Assembly (NCBI RefSeq): GCF_051106095.1 | Contig: NC_135794.1 | Span: 23,252,747 to 23,316,746, forward strand | Length of the DNA stretch: 64,000 bases | Reading direction: 5' to 3' | Source of the DNA: Pogona vitticeps | Lineage: Eukaryota > Chordata > Lepidosauria > Squamata > Agamidae | Shown here: positions 50,914 to 64,000 of the stretch, one piece after another | Layout of the letters: the number at the start of each line of letters is the position of its first letter | Numbering within the stretch: position 1 is the stretch's first letter | Program-made: the position numbers and the translations under genes | Notes under the pieces: generated by a model | Database searches by the model: none | What the model was told of the DNA's origin: nothing | What the model saw: the letters and a program-made list of their open reading frames with translations, nothing else

Positions 50914-53072
50914 GCAATTATTATTTAAACAAATTTCTCCAGTGGAGCAAAAGAATTTCCATGAAAAGCTATTGTCATGACAGAGTGACTACACATCTGG
51001 CACACACCTAACAGCTATACTCTGTTTTTCCCCCCAAGTGGAACTCATTTAATTCAAGACACAAAGTAAACCAGTCACCACATGTTTTTTTTCTTAACCA
51101 TTCTGGATTTTTGTCCCGTGTGACTCTTTGAGAAAATAATGGCCGCTCTCCATTAATTGCAACTCCATTTAAGAATCCCAGCCCTCTGAAATTGTGTGTT
51201 CTCTTGAGGAAGGTTGTTATTTTGGGCCAGGGATGTTGAATTTTGATTCAGGGTCCTAATCTTCCTGGCTCCATTAAACGACCTAACACTACATCCATTC
51301 AAGACTGCCAAGGGTACATCCTCTGCCTTTCAGACCAAATGACCAGTGGAAGCTCTGGGACATTTATAAAGAGACCCTAATAAATCATCAGGAAACGGCA
51401 GGGTTCATTAAGGTCTGTTTGGTTTGTGTTCCTTGGAGAGGGCTCAAGTAAGGGGGTGGTCAGATGGCTCCAAAGGTGTGTACCCGATCACACTGGAACA
51501 GCTTGTTGTCATGGAAGTCATCTCCCTTAAAGTGACCTTTCCACGGAATCACTTTGGCCGGGACCCCAACAGGTAGAAACCATGCAGTTGGATTAACAAA
51601 GTCCAGCTTGGGCATGGATCAAGCTTGGGCTGGTGCACATTTCCTGTACGTCGTGTGATCGTCAGGAAACAGCTTACACCAGAGTAGTCCACGAGAAGTC
51701 AAAAGCGTGATCTATTTCCCCATGTGATCACATACTGAATGGCTGAAATAGGCTGGGGGGGAAGGAGGAGGAGAATGTCTCTCTATTTTTCATCTCCTAA
51801 TCTGAGATTGCATTTTGTGCATGTGTGAAAAGAGGACAAGTCAATATTGCACTCAATGTTCTCCAGCTTCTGGCAGCTGCTTTCATGAGTAGGCGGAAGA
51901 ACACTGCAAAGCGACTGTGAAAAATGAAGCAACGCACATCTGTCACTACCTGGTTCTTCAAGGAGACTAAGAAAGAAAACACACACCAACAGGGGGGGAA
52001 ATAGATGCATAATGCAGCCATTAGGCTACATATTGCTGCAGTTTTGTGGAGGCAGTGAATCTCCCTTGGGTTGGAGTCCAAACACTACAGAAGTTCTCCA
52101 CGGAACTGGAATCTGTTTTTAAGGGGAGGATTCAGCACTAGCACTCTGGACAGCTCCTGCAACACTCCATTTGGGTAACCAGCTCTCCAAGGTGCTGAAC
52201 TTTTTTGCAGGGAGCAGGGTTCAGCACCTTATTGAGCTGCTGTAAAGTTCAGGCTCAAACCTGGAGTGGATTCAACAGGGCCCCAACCCAAAACAACTGG
52301 GGGTCAGTTATCTCATGGAGGAGAGAGGAAAAGATAGTGAGATGGCAGCTGAGTTTAGAAGCCTAGTTACAAATGGGCAGGGGTGTGTTACAGAACAGGC
52401 CTCACATTCATTCAGGATGAAGAAAATACATTCACCAGTTTTTGAAGGGATAAGGAAAGGAGAAAACAAGGGAAAGGAATGGAGTGAGAAGGCCAGCACT
52501 GTCCTTGGGTAGAAGGGGGCAGCCACCTTAGACTGCATGGACTACGGGGAGTAGTGGCAACATATTGTACACCTGCAGGGTGGGTGGCACACTACCTGTC
52601 TGGAGGTCCTTAACCTTAATCGCAGCAGAGAATATTGTTCCGTTTCTGTGCTGATGTAGGATCTGGAAGTCCTGTGGCTGCAGAATGAGTCTTTTTTTTT
52701 TTTCTGGGGAGCCTCGTCCATGCCATGGTAGGAAGATCAGTCACCAGATGCTTCTCCTTGTTTGGATCTCACATGGTGTATGGGACAGAAAACCAACAAA
52801 GAAACTGAACTTTCAGCATCTCCTCATGAAGTACATCAGGCACAGCTTTCAACTCTCAAAGCCCCAAATCCTGCCTTTCTTCAGACACACCCATATAAGG
52901 GGTGGGTGGGAAAAATGACAATAATGGAGGTGGCACATCTTCTTTATCTCCCATAGCAATCGACAGATTGGAATTTTAACATTGGGTGTGGATATTATAA
53001 ACAGAAAACCAACTACTTCCCTTTCTAACCTGTTAGCATAGGTCAGGCTCAGGACGTGACAGATCAGCCATC

Positions 53073-53160
53073 ATCATCATCATCCACAGAGCTAGAAGGG
53101 GCCCTTTGAACCATCAAATCTAGTCCTTGTCAAGCAGAAACTGAACTCCCAACCTCTAGT
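53073..53160 (-). mobile_element. tRNA-derived SINE fragment
   Basis: (ATC)n, then CAGAGCTAGAAGGGGCCC and AACTCCCAACCTCTAG, are the reverse complement of the SINE at 42844-42985. Confidence 0.55.
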
Positions 53161-55563
53161 GTCTTCCTTCCTTGACCCTTTTGGATTTATCTGTAAATTA
53201 AAACTGGACTTAAAAAAAACCCAATCTATATTTATGGGGATTTAATTGATTCATTTATTCTATTTCTCTTCTTGTTTTTAACTTTTTGCAAAAATATTTT
53301 GATGAAAGATGCTAAAATGTTTTCCAGGAAGCATGAAGAAGCTTTATGGCTTCAATTTTTCCCTCTTTCATAGAGAGAGATGCTTCTAATTTTTATTGAG
53401 TCTAAAACTGAAATACTGCATCATTATTAGAAGTCGACGAAGAAATCGTTACCAGGGGGAGAGGCCTTCCATGTGCATACAAATGAGGAGGTTCAAATCT
53501 GGGGCACTAATGCTAAGCAAGAGAAAGGCTCCAGTCCCATTTTTATTGCCACTGTCTCGCAATTAGCATTTTAAAATTATAAATCCCGACACCTGTGAAT
53601 ATGTAAGATTGAGGTGCATATGCAGATGGAGGGAAAAGGAGAAAAAGCATCTGCACTAGAAAGTTATAGCAGTTCGATCCCACATTAACGATGGTTGTTC
53701 TGTCTCTAGGCAAAACCCTACCTTTTCAAGCAAGCTTCTACACAACAGTGGAGATTTTAGGGACATTCCCTCAATTCTTTTTTTTTTTAAGCCTTGCTTT
53801 TAAAATGTTTCCAAAAATGGCTTTTAATGGGTTTTTTAAAATATATTTACAAGTAGAATCGTTTTTCAGTACCTTCCCCGTAGTGACTATCATAGCCATT
53901 GTGGGATTTGAGTTGATGGCAAGCTCTCAAGTCCCTTATGGGGAGAAAGGCAGTGTATAAGTATAATCAATCAATCAACCAGTCAAGTCATTAATTTGTC
54001 ATTTGGAGAAGGGCTTGGAATTTGCTGCTAGCAAAGCTCCGATACACTCCTCCGAACAACGGCAAAGAATTCTACACCCTTTGCCAAAGTATTCCTTAGG
54101 ATGAAGCCATGGTGGTTAGAAAGGGAATAATCTGCTACCCTCGCAGTCCTCATTTGACTGGGCCTCAGCCACTCTTCCTCAGCCTGGTGCCCTCCAGATT
54201 TGTGGGAATAAAAACACCCATTATCCCCAGCAAGCACAGATGGAGGGCAGTAAAAGAAGGGAACCCATCTCAGATCATCCCTCATGATAAAAATCAGTTT
54301 TCCGTATTGACTCGGAGGAAAATGACTCATTCTCCTGCAGGAACCCTCTTGCAGGGGGGGGGGTAGAACAGTCCTTTTGGCAGGATGAAGCCATGGTGAG
54401 CCTTCAAGAGATCAAAGGAAAAGCAGCGTTCACACATAGGCAGCCGATTTAGCATTTCAAAACTCTTTCCCGAGCTTCAGGGAGCAAGCGGGAAGAACAC
54501 AGATATGATCGAAGCTCTGTTGGACTCATGCATCGCGTTATAGTCCCGCGACGTAAACAAAGGCATAATTTGTCACCAGCGATGTGGCTATAAACTCTGA
54601 ATGGCATTTTATGTTTAGCAGGGCCCTGTGAGGCCACTATAAACCATAATAAGTCCCCTTGGAGCTTATCTACCTCGAGGGCCATTGTGTTTGCAGTGCA
54701 TTGGTCATATTTATTATGATCATCACTAACAACATAATATTCCCATTAATCTTTCCACCAATTGTCTTGTTCATCCATTCTCAGCCTTGAAGGTTTTTTT
54801 GCATGGGTGGGGGAGATGCCTCTCTCCCGACTCACGTGTGTCAGAAATGCCAACAACCGTTTGTTCGGTTTGGGCAGGGCATATATTTACCCACAAATGC
54901 CGAAATACGTGGGAAAGAGGCACCCATTAGCCAGTAACCGCATCAGGGTTCAGTTAAGTTCTGTTAATGTTAGTTATGGAGTCTGAAGCGAGTTAGACTG
55001 AAGTGTTCTATCAGCTGTGTAACCGGTCAGTTCGTCAACCATGAAGCGAATTAATCACTTAAGTTCAGTGATGTAAAAAATTAACATTTCTATATCACAC
55101 AATGTTTGTTTTGATCTCTGGAGAACTGCAAGTAAGCGGAAACCTGTTATTCTTTCTCATAATTAGAGAATGTACGGAGACAATAAGTGCCAGTTGAAGT
55201 AAACTAACAAATAAGGGGTGGTTTACTGAGGGAGACTTGTAGCCAGGACTGAACCATTTTATCTCCTGCATAATTAGAGGAGTTTTATTTATACAATGTC
55301 CTCACACATTCTCGACCCCAAAGAGATTAGGATTGGAGATAGGATTGGGGTTAAGGTAGGGGTTAGGATCAGAGTTAGAATTGGAGCCATAGTTAAATGA
55401 GCAAATGCCTTATTTCCTAAAGTGAATAAACTCCTTTGCCTCCCCCACTACTATTCCAAATGAAGCCAACCAACCCATACCATCAGTTACAATTTTTGTT
55501 TCTTATTCTTCATGGCTCCCCCAAAATCAGCATGGGGATTTTTAAAAACTAATCACAATAATT

Positions 55564-55702
55564 TTAGAACTGCAGAGCTGGAAGGGATCCTGTAGATCAT
55601 CAAGTCCACCCCCCCCCCAATCATAAAGGTGCTGTGTGGAACTGAACCAGCTTTTCCCAACCTCCACAGCCAGAGAGGCCTAAAACGCTACGTTATCCAG
55701 CA
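55564..55702 (-). mobile_element. tRNA-derived SINE
   Basis: TGCAGAGCTGGAAGGGATCC, GATCATCAAGTCCACC and CCACAGCCAGAGAGGCC are the reverse complement of the same SINE family. A poly-C run interrupts it. Confidence 0.65.
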
Positions 55703-57646
55703 GTCCATGTGTTGCACTAGCAAAACGATTAGGAAAAATGTAATAAAATTCTTGACATTTTTTTTCTCCACCTCTTTTTCTCTGGGTCACTGTTTCGAAG
55801 AAAGAATTGTGAAGACACAACGGTAAATGGGGTAAAACAATATGGCTGCTTTTGAGGGGGGGGGGAAGTATGGGTAAAGGAGCCAGAGAAAAATATGTAA
55901 AACAGTATCCTTGCATTTAAATAAATGACAAAATCGAATAAAGAGAAACACAGAGTTTGCAGGATTTGTTTTTACTGTGTTTCCCTGATGGTGCCACTAT
56001 TGTAGAGGAACGATTCCTTAAAGGGAGCCAGTGTCTTGACTTGTATAGCATTAGATCACTCTGTGGGCAGTTTACAACCTGATTATGCAAACAGAAACTT
56101 ACTCACCCACCTTGCAAGCCAGTTACTCATTTTACCAATCTCAGAAGGACAGAAGGCTGAGTTAACCTCAAGCCGGCTACATGAACCAGTCAGGATCGAA
56201 CGGAAGTTGTGAGCAGAGTCTTAACTGCAGTCCTGCACTTTAACCACTCTATCTTGGGGGTTCCTGTGGTGCAGTCTAGAAGATTTAGATTAAATCTGCA
56301 TGATTCTCAGTGTCCATTCTTTTTCTCCCAGCCTATCACATGGGGTGGTTCTGAATAGAAATGGGGGGGGGGGGGAAACAAGGATATCATAAAGTAAGTT
56401 ATAGATATAATAGAGAAAGAATATCAAACTTGACTCTGACATGCAGACTGTATGGCACGCACACCCAAAAACTACAAAGGGATCCCAAAGGAGAGGAGTA
56501 AACATATATATATGGAATCGAGACAGAGTGTGGGTTTATTTTACTGAGTTTTTTCAAGGTGCAAGAAACGGAAAATAATTTTTTTAAAAAAAATCTATCC
56601 TGGAAGGGAACAGAGAAAAATCAAAACAAAAGGAAGCTGTTTACCTACTTTAAAGGATGGAAATTAAAAAGGAAAGGTCTGTCTGACTGCCAATTAATGG
56701 TGGCCGTAGCCCAAGAAATAAATATAAAGCCCAAAAAATGGAAAATGTGTTGCTCATGTAAAGGACAACAGATTTTCGTGGCATGTTCTGGGTTTGTTTG
56801 CTTTTCTCCCCCGTGCAGGATGTCTGTAATTTACTAGGTATGAAAATTTGGTCTTTTGCATATTGTGCCAAAGGTTTTGCTAACATAATTGAATAAATCT
56901 GCAAAAGTGTTGGGAAGCCAGGCGCTCAGCATGCTCCCAGCCACAAGGATAACCGTGGACCCTTGCCCATCACAGCAAGGAGGGGAGGGATCAAACCGGC
57001 CTTTGCGCCCAGTCTGGCTGCTGGATTTTGCTCTCCTTGGCAGGCATGTGCCTCATGAGGAAGGCATGTGCAGGCTTTGAGAGAGAGGCCACTTCGGACC
57101 ATCTATGAAGTCATTCGTCTCTTTATTAAATCTTGCTTCGCTGGCACCTGTCAGCCACAGCTTGAAAGGAGGTTGGGAAGAGCTGGCTTTCAAATCTAGT
57201 TCTAGGCATCGCTACGGAAGGCTGGGTTCTTCTACCTCTCTCTTCTTCCTCTCTTTTTTTTCTGGTACCAAACCATGTCGCTCCCGACTTCATATTTGTT
57301 TTCTGCTTACTAGATCACTCTTGGACTTTCTTTTCTGCTTTCCAAATGGGTCAAGGTTTCCCTCCAACTTTAAGAAGGTGTGTGCTTAAGGAAAGGTCAA
57401 AACATCTTTTGACCTCACCTTAAACACATAGCTTCTTGTGTGCAGCTTCTCCTTAAACACATAGCTACCCCCCAACATCCCCCAAGAAATGGAGTTGAGG
57501 AGATTGAAGGGGAAACCCTGACATGCAATCACTGCTGTTTAACCCAAGGGTTGGGATCCATAAGCATTTGGGTTGTGTGTGCTAGGATACCCCCCCTCCT
57601 TTTACTTGAGATTTCAGGGCCGGCACCTGCAACCCAGAGGTGTGCC

Positions 57647-57735
57647 CTGGTGATGTCACCAGAGAGGTCCTTGGTGATGTCATCAAAGAGGTCCCTGGTG
57701 ATGTCATTGGAGAGAGCCCTAGTGATGTCATATAG
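57647..57735. repeat. 24-bp minisatellite with four TGATGTCA octamers
   Basis: Units of 24 bases start at 57647, 57671, 57695 and 57719. TGATGTCA falls at 57651, 57675, 57699 and 57723, exactly 24 bases apart. The octamer differs from the palindromic CRE TGACGTCA by one base, a CpG-to-TG change. Confidence 0.85.
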
Positions 57736-60700
57736 GCAAGGCAGGCAAGGGTAGAAAGAGAAGCTTCTATTCAAAGGGCTTGATGCCGAGCCAGTGAACT
57801 CTGGCCCTGGCTGGGAGGGCATTCAAGACGGACGGGTTTAGAACTAACTCACAGACAGAAATCAAACTGTCTCTTCCCTGCCAGGGCTGTACAACTTAAG
57901 ATTGTTCTTGCCACCTGGAAATGTAGAGGAAATACTTAAGAGACTTGAGATTGTCACACACACATTATACACCCACAGACAGAACCTTCAAGGTTCTTTC
58001 TTAGTAGAACCACAGAAGCTGAGGTAGAAAGAGGTGAATTCGTGGCAGCCACTCAACCAATGTGTGTGTATCTTCATAAATGGGACAGCCAGGACTTGTC
58101 ATGTATGTTTTTGAAATTGAACATAGGAGAAAGCAAAAAAATAAAAAAAGGAGGGGAGAATCAACTGACACACCTTTCGGCTGAGAAACTGAGGGAAAGT
58201 CATGGCAAAACTCAAAATAGACGACAGGGTTTCTGGATTTTTAATAGTGGTGTAGAAGATCCTTCGATGGCGGGGGGGGGGGGGGTTGTTCAGTCTCTAC
58301 GGCATGGCGTGCCCTAATGAAAATTCCAGAAATACCAACAAAACATGTTAGGATTGCTTGGAGTGTAATTAGGATGCAACGAAGTTGGGAGGAAAAAACA
58401 GTACGGATTTGCAGTCTTGAATATAATTTAAGACAAAGAACCCTGCGTGAAGAGATTTTCTGAAGGCCTATTTATTTATTTTAAGCAGGCCACTTTCATA
58501 GTTTTTAATTTATTTAATTTTTAAAGGAAATAGATGCACATCTTTTAGTCATTTGTTCTACTAGAAGACGAAAACGTTGTCTTCTGCTTCTTAAGGCCTC
58601 ACATGGAGAAGAAGGAATACAACACCACCCCCTGCTCTTGGTGAACCCCATTCCTAAGAGGTTTATCAGAGAATATTCTCCCGTTCTGGCAGAAATTTGG
58701 CGATACGTTCATCGTCTCTCGGTTCCTCTGCTGACAGGGCGGGTGGAGAAGTTCACAAGGCCCTTTGAGCTTGTGCCTCCTCAGAGGCAACGTTTTGTCT
58801 GCCTTAAATAAAAATTCCCACATACCCCCTGTCTACTTCATGAAATGAGTCATGGATTCCTGTCAAGAGAGGGATTCCACCCTTCTTACTAAGCATGATC
58901 CCAACAGCCTGAGGGAGTTTCACATATTTCTGAGGGCATCAAGCCTTTCTAAAGCCACTGTCCGTTTTGTCTACACAGCTGAAAAGCTGGAGAAACCATT
59001 TCGTCTGGAAATGTCCAAGGAGAAAAAAAAATGAAAGGGGAAAAAAATTCTCTCCCAAATTGTGTCAAAATCCAAACTAATTATATTTCATTGCTTGTGA
59101 TGACTTATATAACTAGACCAGAGATGAGGGGAAAAAACTCACTTCTTTGGACTACAGATCCCAGTTGCCATGCTAGCCAGGGGATTCTGGGTATAGTAGT
59201 CCATGACAGTCCTTTCTCCCACTTTCGAGCTAACCCTCGCAAAATAAAAGCAGACATCCACGAGCCAGATCGGGCTTCAGAAAGCATCAACTGTGCATTA
59301 AATCCAAAACTGAATGGATACGGCCATAAATTAAGTCAGGTTTTCGGAGAACTCATAATAGAGAAATTAAGTCTGTTCCAAAAGATTTCTGAGTTGATTT
59401 GAGAAATGTTCTAACAATGCTTAAGGTTTTAAGCTCCTTTCATGCATCCTTGAGGGATCCTGGTTCTATTTCTTTCAGATGTACAGATTTCAATCACAAA
59501 TTCATCCTTAAGGCTAAATCTATATCTTCTTGCACTACAGAACAAACGTAGGTGAGATATTTCCTTTTTAAAAAAAATTTATATAGGAGGAATTTCCAGA
59601 TGTGCTGGGCTGTCAAGAAGAAAACTACTAACCCTTTTTTAATTTTAATTAAAGTATCTTTCAATGCATTTTTCAATCATATCCTCTTTTTAATGTTGCA
59701 CTCTGGAATTTTAAGACACATGCAAGTTTTGCTGTGTGTTTAATTTCTCCAAAATGCACCACAGCCCTTGAAAAGGAGATTTCTGAAGCTCCGGTACATC
59801 GATCCCCAGGAGATCAAAGATGGATGCTCTTTTTTTTGAAAGCTCATCTTCAGAAAACTTCTTGTTTGTCCCTGATGAACCTCCACTGTCGTTTCTGCAT
59901 TTCCTTCCACCCAACCCATTCTCCGTTCAAATGCATTCTCTTCTAGCTGCTAAACCCCCAAGAAGCTTACAAATGTCAGTTTTTCAACCACGGCGATAAT
60001 ATATAACTTGTTAGAATGAATTTTTCAAGATTGAAAAACTGGGATTCCCACCATTAGCCTGGTTTTCCATCTCAGTTTTAATCCAGGGGCTTGTTGGGAA
60101 AGCTGAGTTAAGCATCCGATAATCCTCAAGTTACTCCCGGGTTGGGTTTCTCCTGGGCCATTGCAAACCTGGATAAAACGGTGATTCAGATGAAAAGAAT
60201 TCTTGGACTCAACCTAACTTTTCCACTTGGGGGCCCACAGCCATGCAAACGAGTGCATCCTTAAGACGTCCAGCTGAAGAAAAGGCTAACACCGCAAGGC
60301 CATGTGCAGCTGGATCTAGCATCCTCTGAGGAAGCATCCATTAGAGGTGATGACTTCCAGCTAGTAAAGGAAGGATTGAACAATCAGACTGCAGAGCTAT
60401 ACTAATAAAAGAAAGACAGGGCAAGAGTACCTAGGATATATGGGCTATCAATCCATGCAACAAGCAGAGGTGTAAATTTGCCTCCTGTTGAAAATGGAGG
60501 TTGGTGGCTTCATCCTTGGTCCAAGCAGAGCAAAATACAAAAGTCAGGCTAGAATGAATTCACAGGTTCATAATAACTGCAGATACCGCCTTAAAGTAAT
60601 CAATTACAAATTTACAGAAGTGTAAAGGTGCAGTGGTAGAAACAGGGCCTGGTTTCCATGGGCTGAGGTTAAGCTGAAATTCCAGATGATGAGTCATGCA

Positions 60701-63357
60701 GGAAGGCATCGTGGTGCATCCTAGGTAATGTACACCAGTGTTTCTCAACCTTTGGATTCTCCACATGTTTTGGGGACTCATTAAAACCCTTGTCATTGGT
60801 CTTGCTGGCTGAGGCATCTGGGAGTTGAAGTCCAAGACATCTAAAGGTTGAGATGCTCTGGTGTTGACCAACTGTATCTGCTGGGATGCAGATTGGCAAA
60901 TCCATGTCCCTATTTTGGCTTGGTTATCTCTCCTAAGGATAAGACTGATGTTGGTGGTGACAAGCAGTCACTACCTGTTTAGGGTTACGAGAGAGATGCA
61001 GTGTTACCTTTTACTTGGTAAAACACCTCTCAGGACAGAGGTGGACGATGGTGGCTGTCCTGAAATTTTTCGGCCGGAGCTCTCATAATCCTTCCTTGTT
61101 GGCCCTTCTTGCCAGGACCCCTTTGAGTTGTAAGCAGAAACATCTGGATGGTCACTCTTCTAGGTGACCTGTACCAGGGGGAACATGGATCTGAATAGAC
61201 CTCTGTGCAGTTCCGCAACAAACATTACAGTGTACAAGAACTATCCGGCTTCTTTGGTGTAAGAGATGAGTTATCTCTTCAGTCCCTTTTCTGGGACTCT
61301 GTGGAAATGCAGTCGACATTTGCTGGAGAAAATGCTGAGTCCCTCTTTGGCCCGATGTGCCTTGGCAGATTCCGCTAATTAGTTTGGAAAAAACGAGACA
61401 AGCAGGAAAGCAGACAGACCTGTCAGCCATTCTGCTCCGATGCCTTTGGCCACACGCTTGGCGGTAGAAGCTGAAGAACATATGCCAGTTTGTGTTATCT
61501 TAACAGGTGTTTTAAAAGGAAACGAAAACCATAACGGGCTGCCCAGAATTTGCATGCAGTTGGAACCTCTTAAGAAGAGGAGGAAGAAATTATTTGTTTC
61601 AATGAAAATTTGGGTATCCTGGCCGGGTTGACTGGAGGATTGTGTGAACTGTAGTTGGACAATTTTTCCCAGTATGATATTTAATACATATATGAGGACT
61701 TCTGTGGAAATAGTTCCCTTGTAATTCAATCCCCTTTGTGCTTATCTCTATTAAAATGAAATCTTACGCAGCCGTATTAACTATAAAATGGAAGTAAGCT
61801 GTCAATACGGTTCCATTTGACTTAATCCGCTTATTAGTGTCTGTGGGCGAAACTGAGTTGTCCCTACTTTGAGGTTAACGAATGCCCTTTCGTGAAGGTC
61901 TTGCTCAGTACATGCAATGTACGTTGTATGTACATTCAATCCATTTGAAAACCAACTGAGTTTAATGGTGAGGTCCAATTGAGCTACGAAGACATACCCT
62001 AGGGTATAGAAAACTACTCGCCAGTTTCAGTGGGGAGAGTTGCATTACAGCTTTACACAGTGACTCACACCTCTTTCTGTCTTCTCGTGTTTAATTTTAA
62101 TTTCTTTCTCAGCAGGGCTGATTTGGTCTGTAATCACCTGTCTGTCTTCCCATGACAGCTCATGAGTCTAGATGCCAGCGAATACTGTTTTAAATTGTAA
62201 GAATCTTATTGTGGCAACCGAGCGAACACAGGCCTGGCGTTCATAGTAAGCATCAATATGACATTCTTGGTGAAATCTTCTCACTGGCATTCATAAGATA
62301 CTTGGCTTTCAGGAAGAGGAAGACAGCTGATCCTATAAACGTCAGTCCGGAAATCAGAAGCATTCTCTTCCTCTCTGCCTGTCAGTTCGTCAAATGCATG
62401 ACGTTCTGTGAGACTTAAGAATGAAAAGCATGCTCGTTCCATTCCTCATTCTCCTACATTTCTGCCGTCTTGACATGATGAGACACCATAATTAGGAATT
62501 TTAAAAGTCTTCCTCACTTCCATTGAGGACACAGTAAAGAGTTCTTATTTTTCTCTCAAAGTTTCTCTGATTCGTTCAAAACGTCTCCTATATCCTTTCC
62601 TTTTGATAGCAAAATGTCCATGCACACACTGGACGCACACAGAGGAATCACCTCATTATTAAGAAAGATCTAAAGAACCCACATGGTGCTTCACATTCTT
62701 AAATAAAGCAGCTGATATCCCACTTTGGGGCAATTCGTGCCATCGCATATATTTGCTCATGGTGTGTGCAATTTTTATGCAAAAAACAGACCATTTTGTG
62801 CGAAACATCTTCCTCACCGAAATGAGTGAACTGGAAATCGAAATCACTTGCCTTCCTAGTTCTCAGAGACGTGTGGATGAAACACTCCTTAGGTCTTCAA
62901 CTCCAAACAGTAACTCGAGAGAAGTAATTATAAATTTGCCCGTGATTACGGAAATCTGTCTGACAATTGGCACCATCTCCCATCAGGTGGGGAGGCCAGG
63001 GGGAGGCATGGGGCAGAAGGACGTCACATCCATCACAACCTTCTGAAGGCTGTCCCCCAAATATCCAATGCAGAAGAGAGCTCGGTTCAAAGATGCTGAC
63101 AAGAAGTGCTCACAATTGAGATTAGACAGGATCTTCGGGGTTTTAGCATCTGACGTCCCTGCATGACGACTATGACTTTGCCGGACGTTGGCATTTTAAG
63201 CAGAGTTTGTTTTTTTTTTTAAAAAAAGAAGTCTATGGGGATGCTCTGATGAAAGGAAAGAAAAGTAAAATTAATTAACGGTGGGCAAGCAGTGGGGAGC
63301 CAAAGAAGATAATTTTAAAAATGGGGGGAGGGAGAGAAGTGTTGAATTGCTCATTCT
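57736..63357. other. Intergenic DNA, no gene seen
   Basis: It has a poly-G run at about 58271-58285, a foldback element at 60732-60863 and otherwise unique-looking sequence. Bases 61770-62060 are repeat-poor with AT-rich, CpG-containing words. ORFs of 60-123 codons show no domains. Confidence 0.45.
60732..60863. mobile_element. Palindromic foldback (MITE-like) element, diverged
   Basis: Outer arms ACCAGTGTTTCTCAACCTTT and AAGGTTGAGATGCTCTGGTG are inverted copies. The inner parts CCACATGTTTTGG and GAGTTGAAGTCCAAGACATC keep the family pattern. Confidence 0.65.
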
Positions 63358-63472
63358 CTTTGCAGAACCAGAGGCTGGGGGTTTGATCCCCCCCCACTGA
63401 GACTCCTTCACAGGGACCGGACTCTACGATCCAGAACAGTCCCTTCCAGCTCTGCCATTCTAAGGTTATTAT
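63358..63472 (+). mobile_element. tRNA-derived SINE, 5'-truncated
   Basis: CCAGAGGCTGGGGGTTTGAT, GGACTCTACGATCCAG and CCCTTCCAGCTCTGCCATTC lead into (TTA)n. Confidence 0.75.
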
Positions 63473-63549
63473 TATAAAGTACGTTGGTTCCAGGAGCTCA
63501 CCCTCCAGATCTGGGGGAACAAGGTCAACTTTCTTTTAGCTTGACTCCC

Positions 63550-63550
63550 T

Positions 63551-63633
<83 letters not shown>

Positions 63634-63636
63634 TTT
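63550..63636. repeat. (ATTT)n microsatellite
   Basis: About 21 uninterrupted ATTT units. It is the expanded tail of the adjoining minus-strand LINE end. Confidence 0.95.
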
Positions 63637-63715
63637 GATTTATATCCCGCCCATCTGGTAAATCGATACCACTCTGAGCGGCTAACACATGCGTGAGAGA
63701 GACAGAGGGAGGAAG
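63637..63715 (-). mobile_element. L2-like LINE 3' end
   Basis: On the minus strand, GCCGCTCAGAGTGGTATCG and CCAGATGGGCGGGATATAAA lead into the (AAAT)n tail. It is the same type as 6585-6690. Confidence 0.6.
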
Positions 63716-64000
63716 GACTGCTCCCCACTGCACAACCAACCACTGGAGAAGCACGTTGCATACAATAATCTCATTGCTTCTGCCCCACCCAACACGTCTG
63801 TGTGCTACCCGTTCGGCCAGTTCCAAAGGTAAATCTTGACCGGCATTTCATCCCCGAGGTCAACACGAACCTACGAGAAGCTGGAGCTCAGCGGAGGGCT
63901 GCTCAGAGCCACGCTGGATGAAACCAGGAGCCCCACCGGATTGTCTCTGTCGCTGACCCCGTGCCATTTGAGTCGGCCGCGGTGCCTTGAGGTCGGCTCG

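Noticed and set aside
57440-57754. 104-codon ORF with an eight-residue repeat
   Set aside because: The repeat comes from the 24-bp minisatellite; there is no splice or domain support.
62753-63046. 97-codon ORF with plausible composition
   Set aside because: No recognised domain, no splice signals that extend it and no similar frame nearby.

Overview
This window is vertebrate nuclear DNA, most likely from a squamate reptile (lizard or snake). The genes are split into short exons with GT/AG introns. The repeats are a squamate mixture: a tRNA-derived Sauria/ACA-type SINE, 5S-rRNA-derived SINEs, many copies of a second tRNA-derived SINE, BovB (RTE) and CR1 LINE fragments, hAT and Tigger-like short DNA transposons, and GATA/GACA simple repeats. 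The species cannot be told from the sequence. I saw no retroviral or other LTR element and no structural RNA gene.

Genes occupy the first 28.6 kb, in the order known from human 15q25: IL16, STARD5, TMC3. IL16 (+) contributes only its last coding exon (346-554), which holds the end of the C-terminal PDZ domain of mature interleukin-16. STARD5 (-, 7460 to 2530) is complete in six exons and encodes a 210-residue START-domain lipid carrier; it starts in a CpG island at about 7200-7900. TMC3 (-, 28627 to 10444) is complete in 21 coding exons and encodes a 1123-residue transmembrane channel-like protein with a long proline-rich and acidic cytoplasmic tail. Every splice junction in both gene models keeps the reading frame. 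IL16 and STARD5 converge. STARD5 and TMC3 run in tandem, with the TMC3 stop about 3 kb upstream of the STARD5 start.

From 28.6 to 64 kb I recognise no gene. This is the flank upstream of TMC3. It holds SINEs, two hAT elements with 8-bp target-site duplications (one carrying a BovB fragment inside it), a CR1 fragment, a near-perfect 54-bp inverted repeat, a 24-bp minisatellite carrying four CRE-like octamers in exact phase, a compound GGAT/GGTT/GATA/GACA array, a short telomere-like run, and several low-repeat stretches that could be conserved regulatory DNA. The genes act in unrelated processes (cytokine, intracellular sterol or bile-acid carriage, membrane channel family). Their neighbourhood reflects ancient synteny, not a shared pathway.
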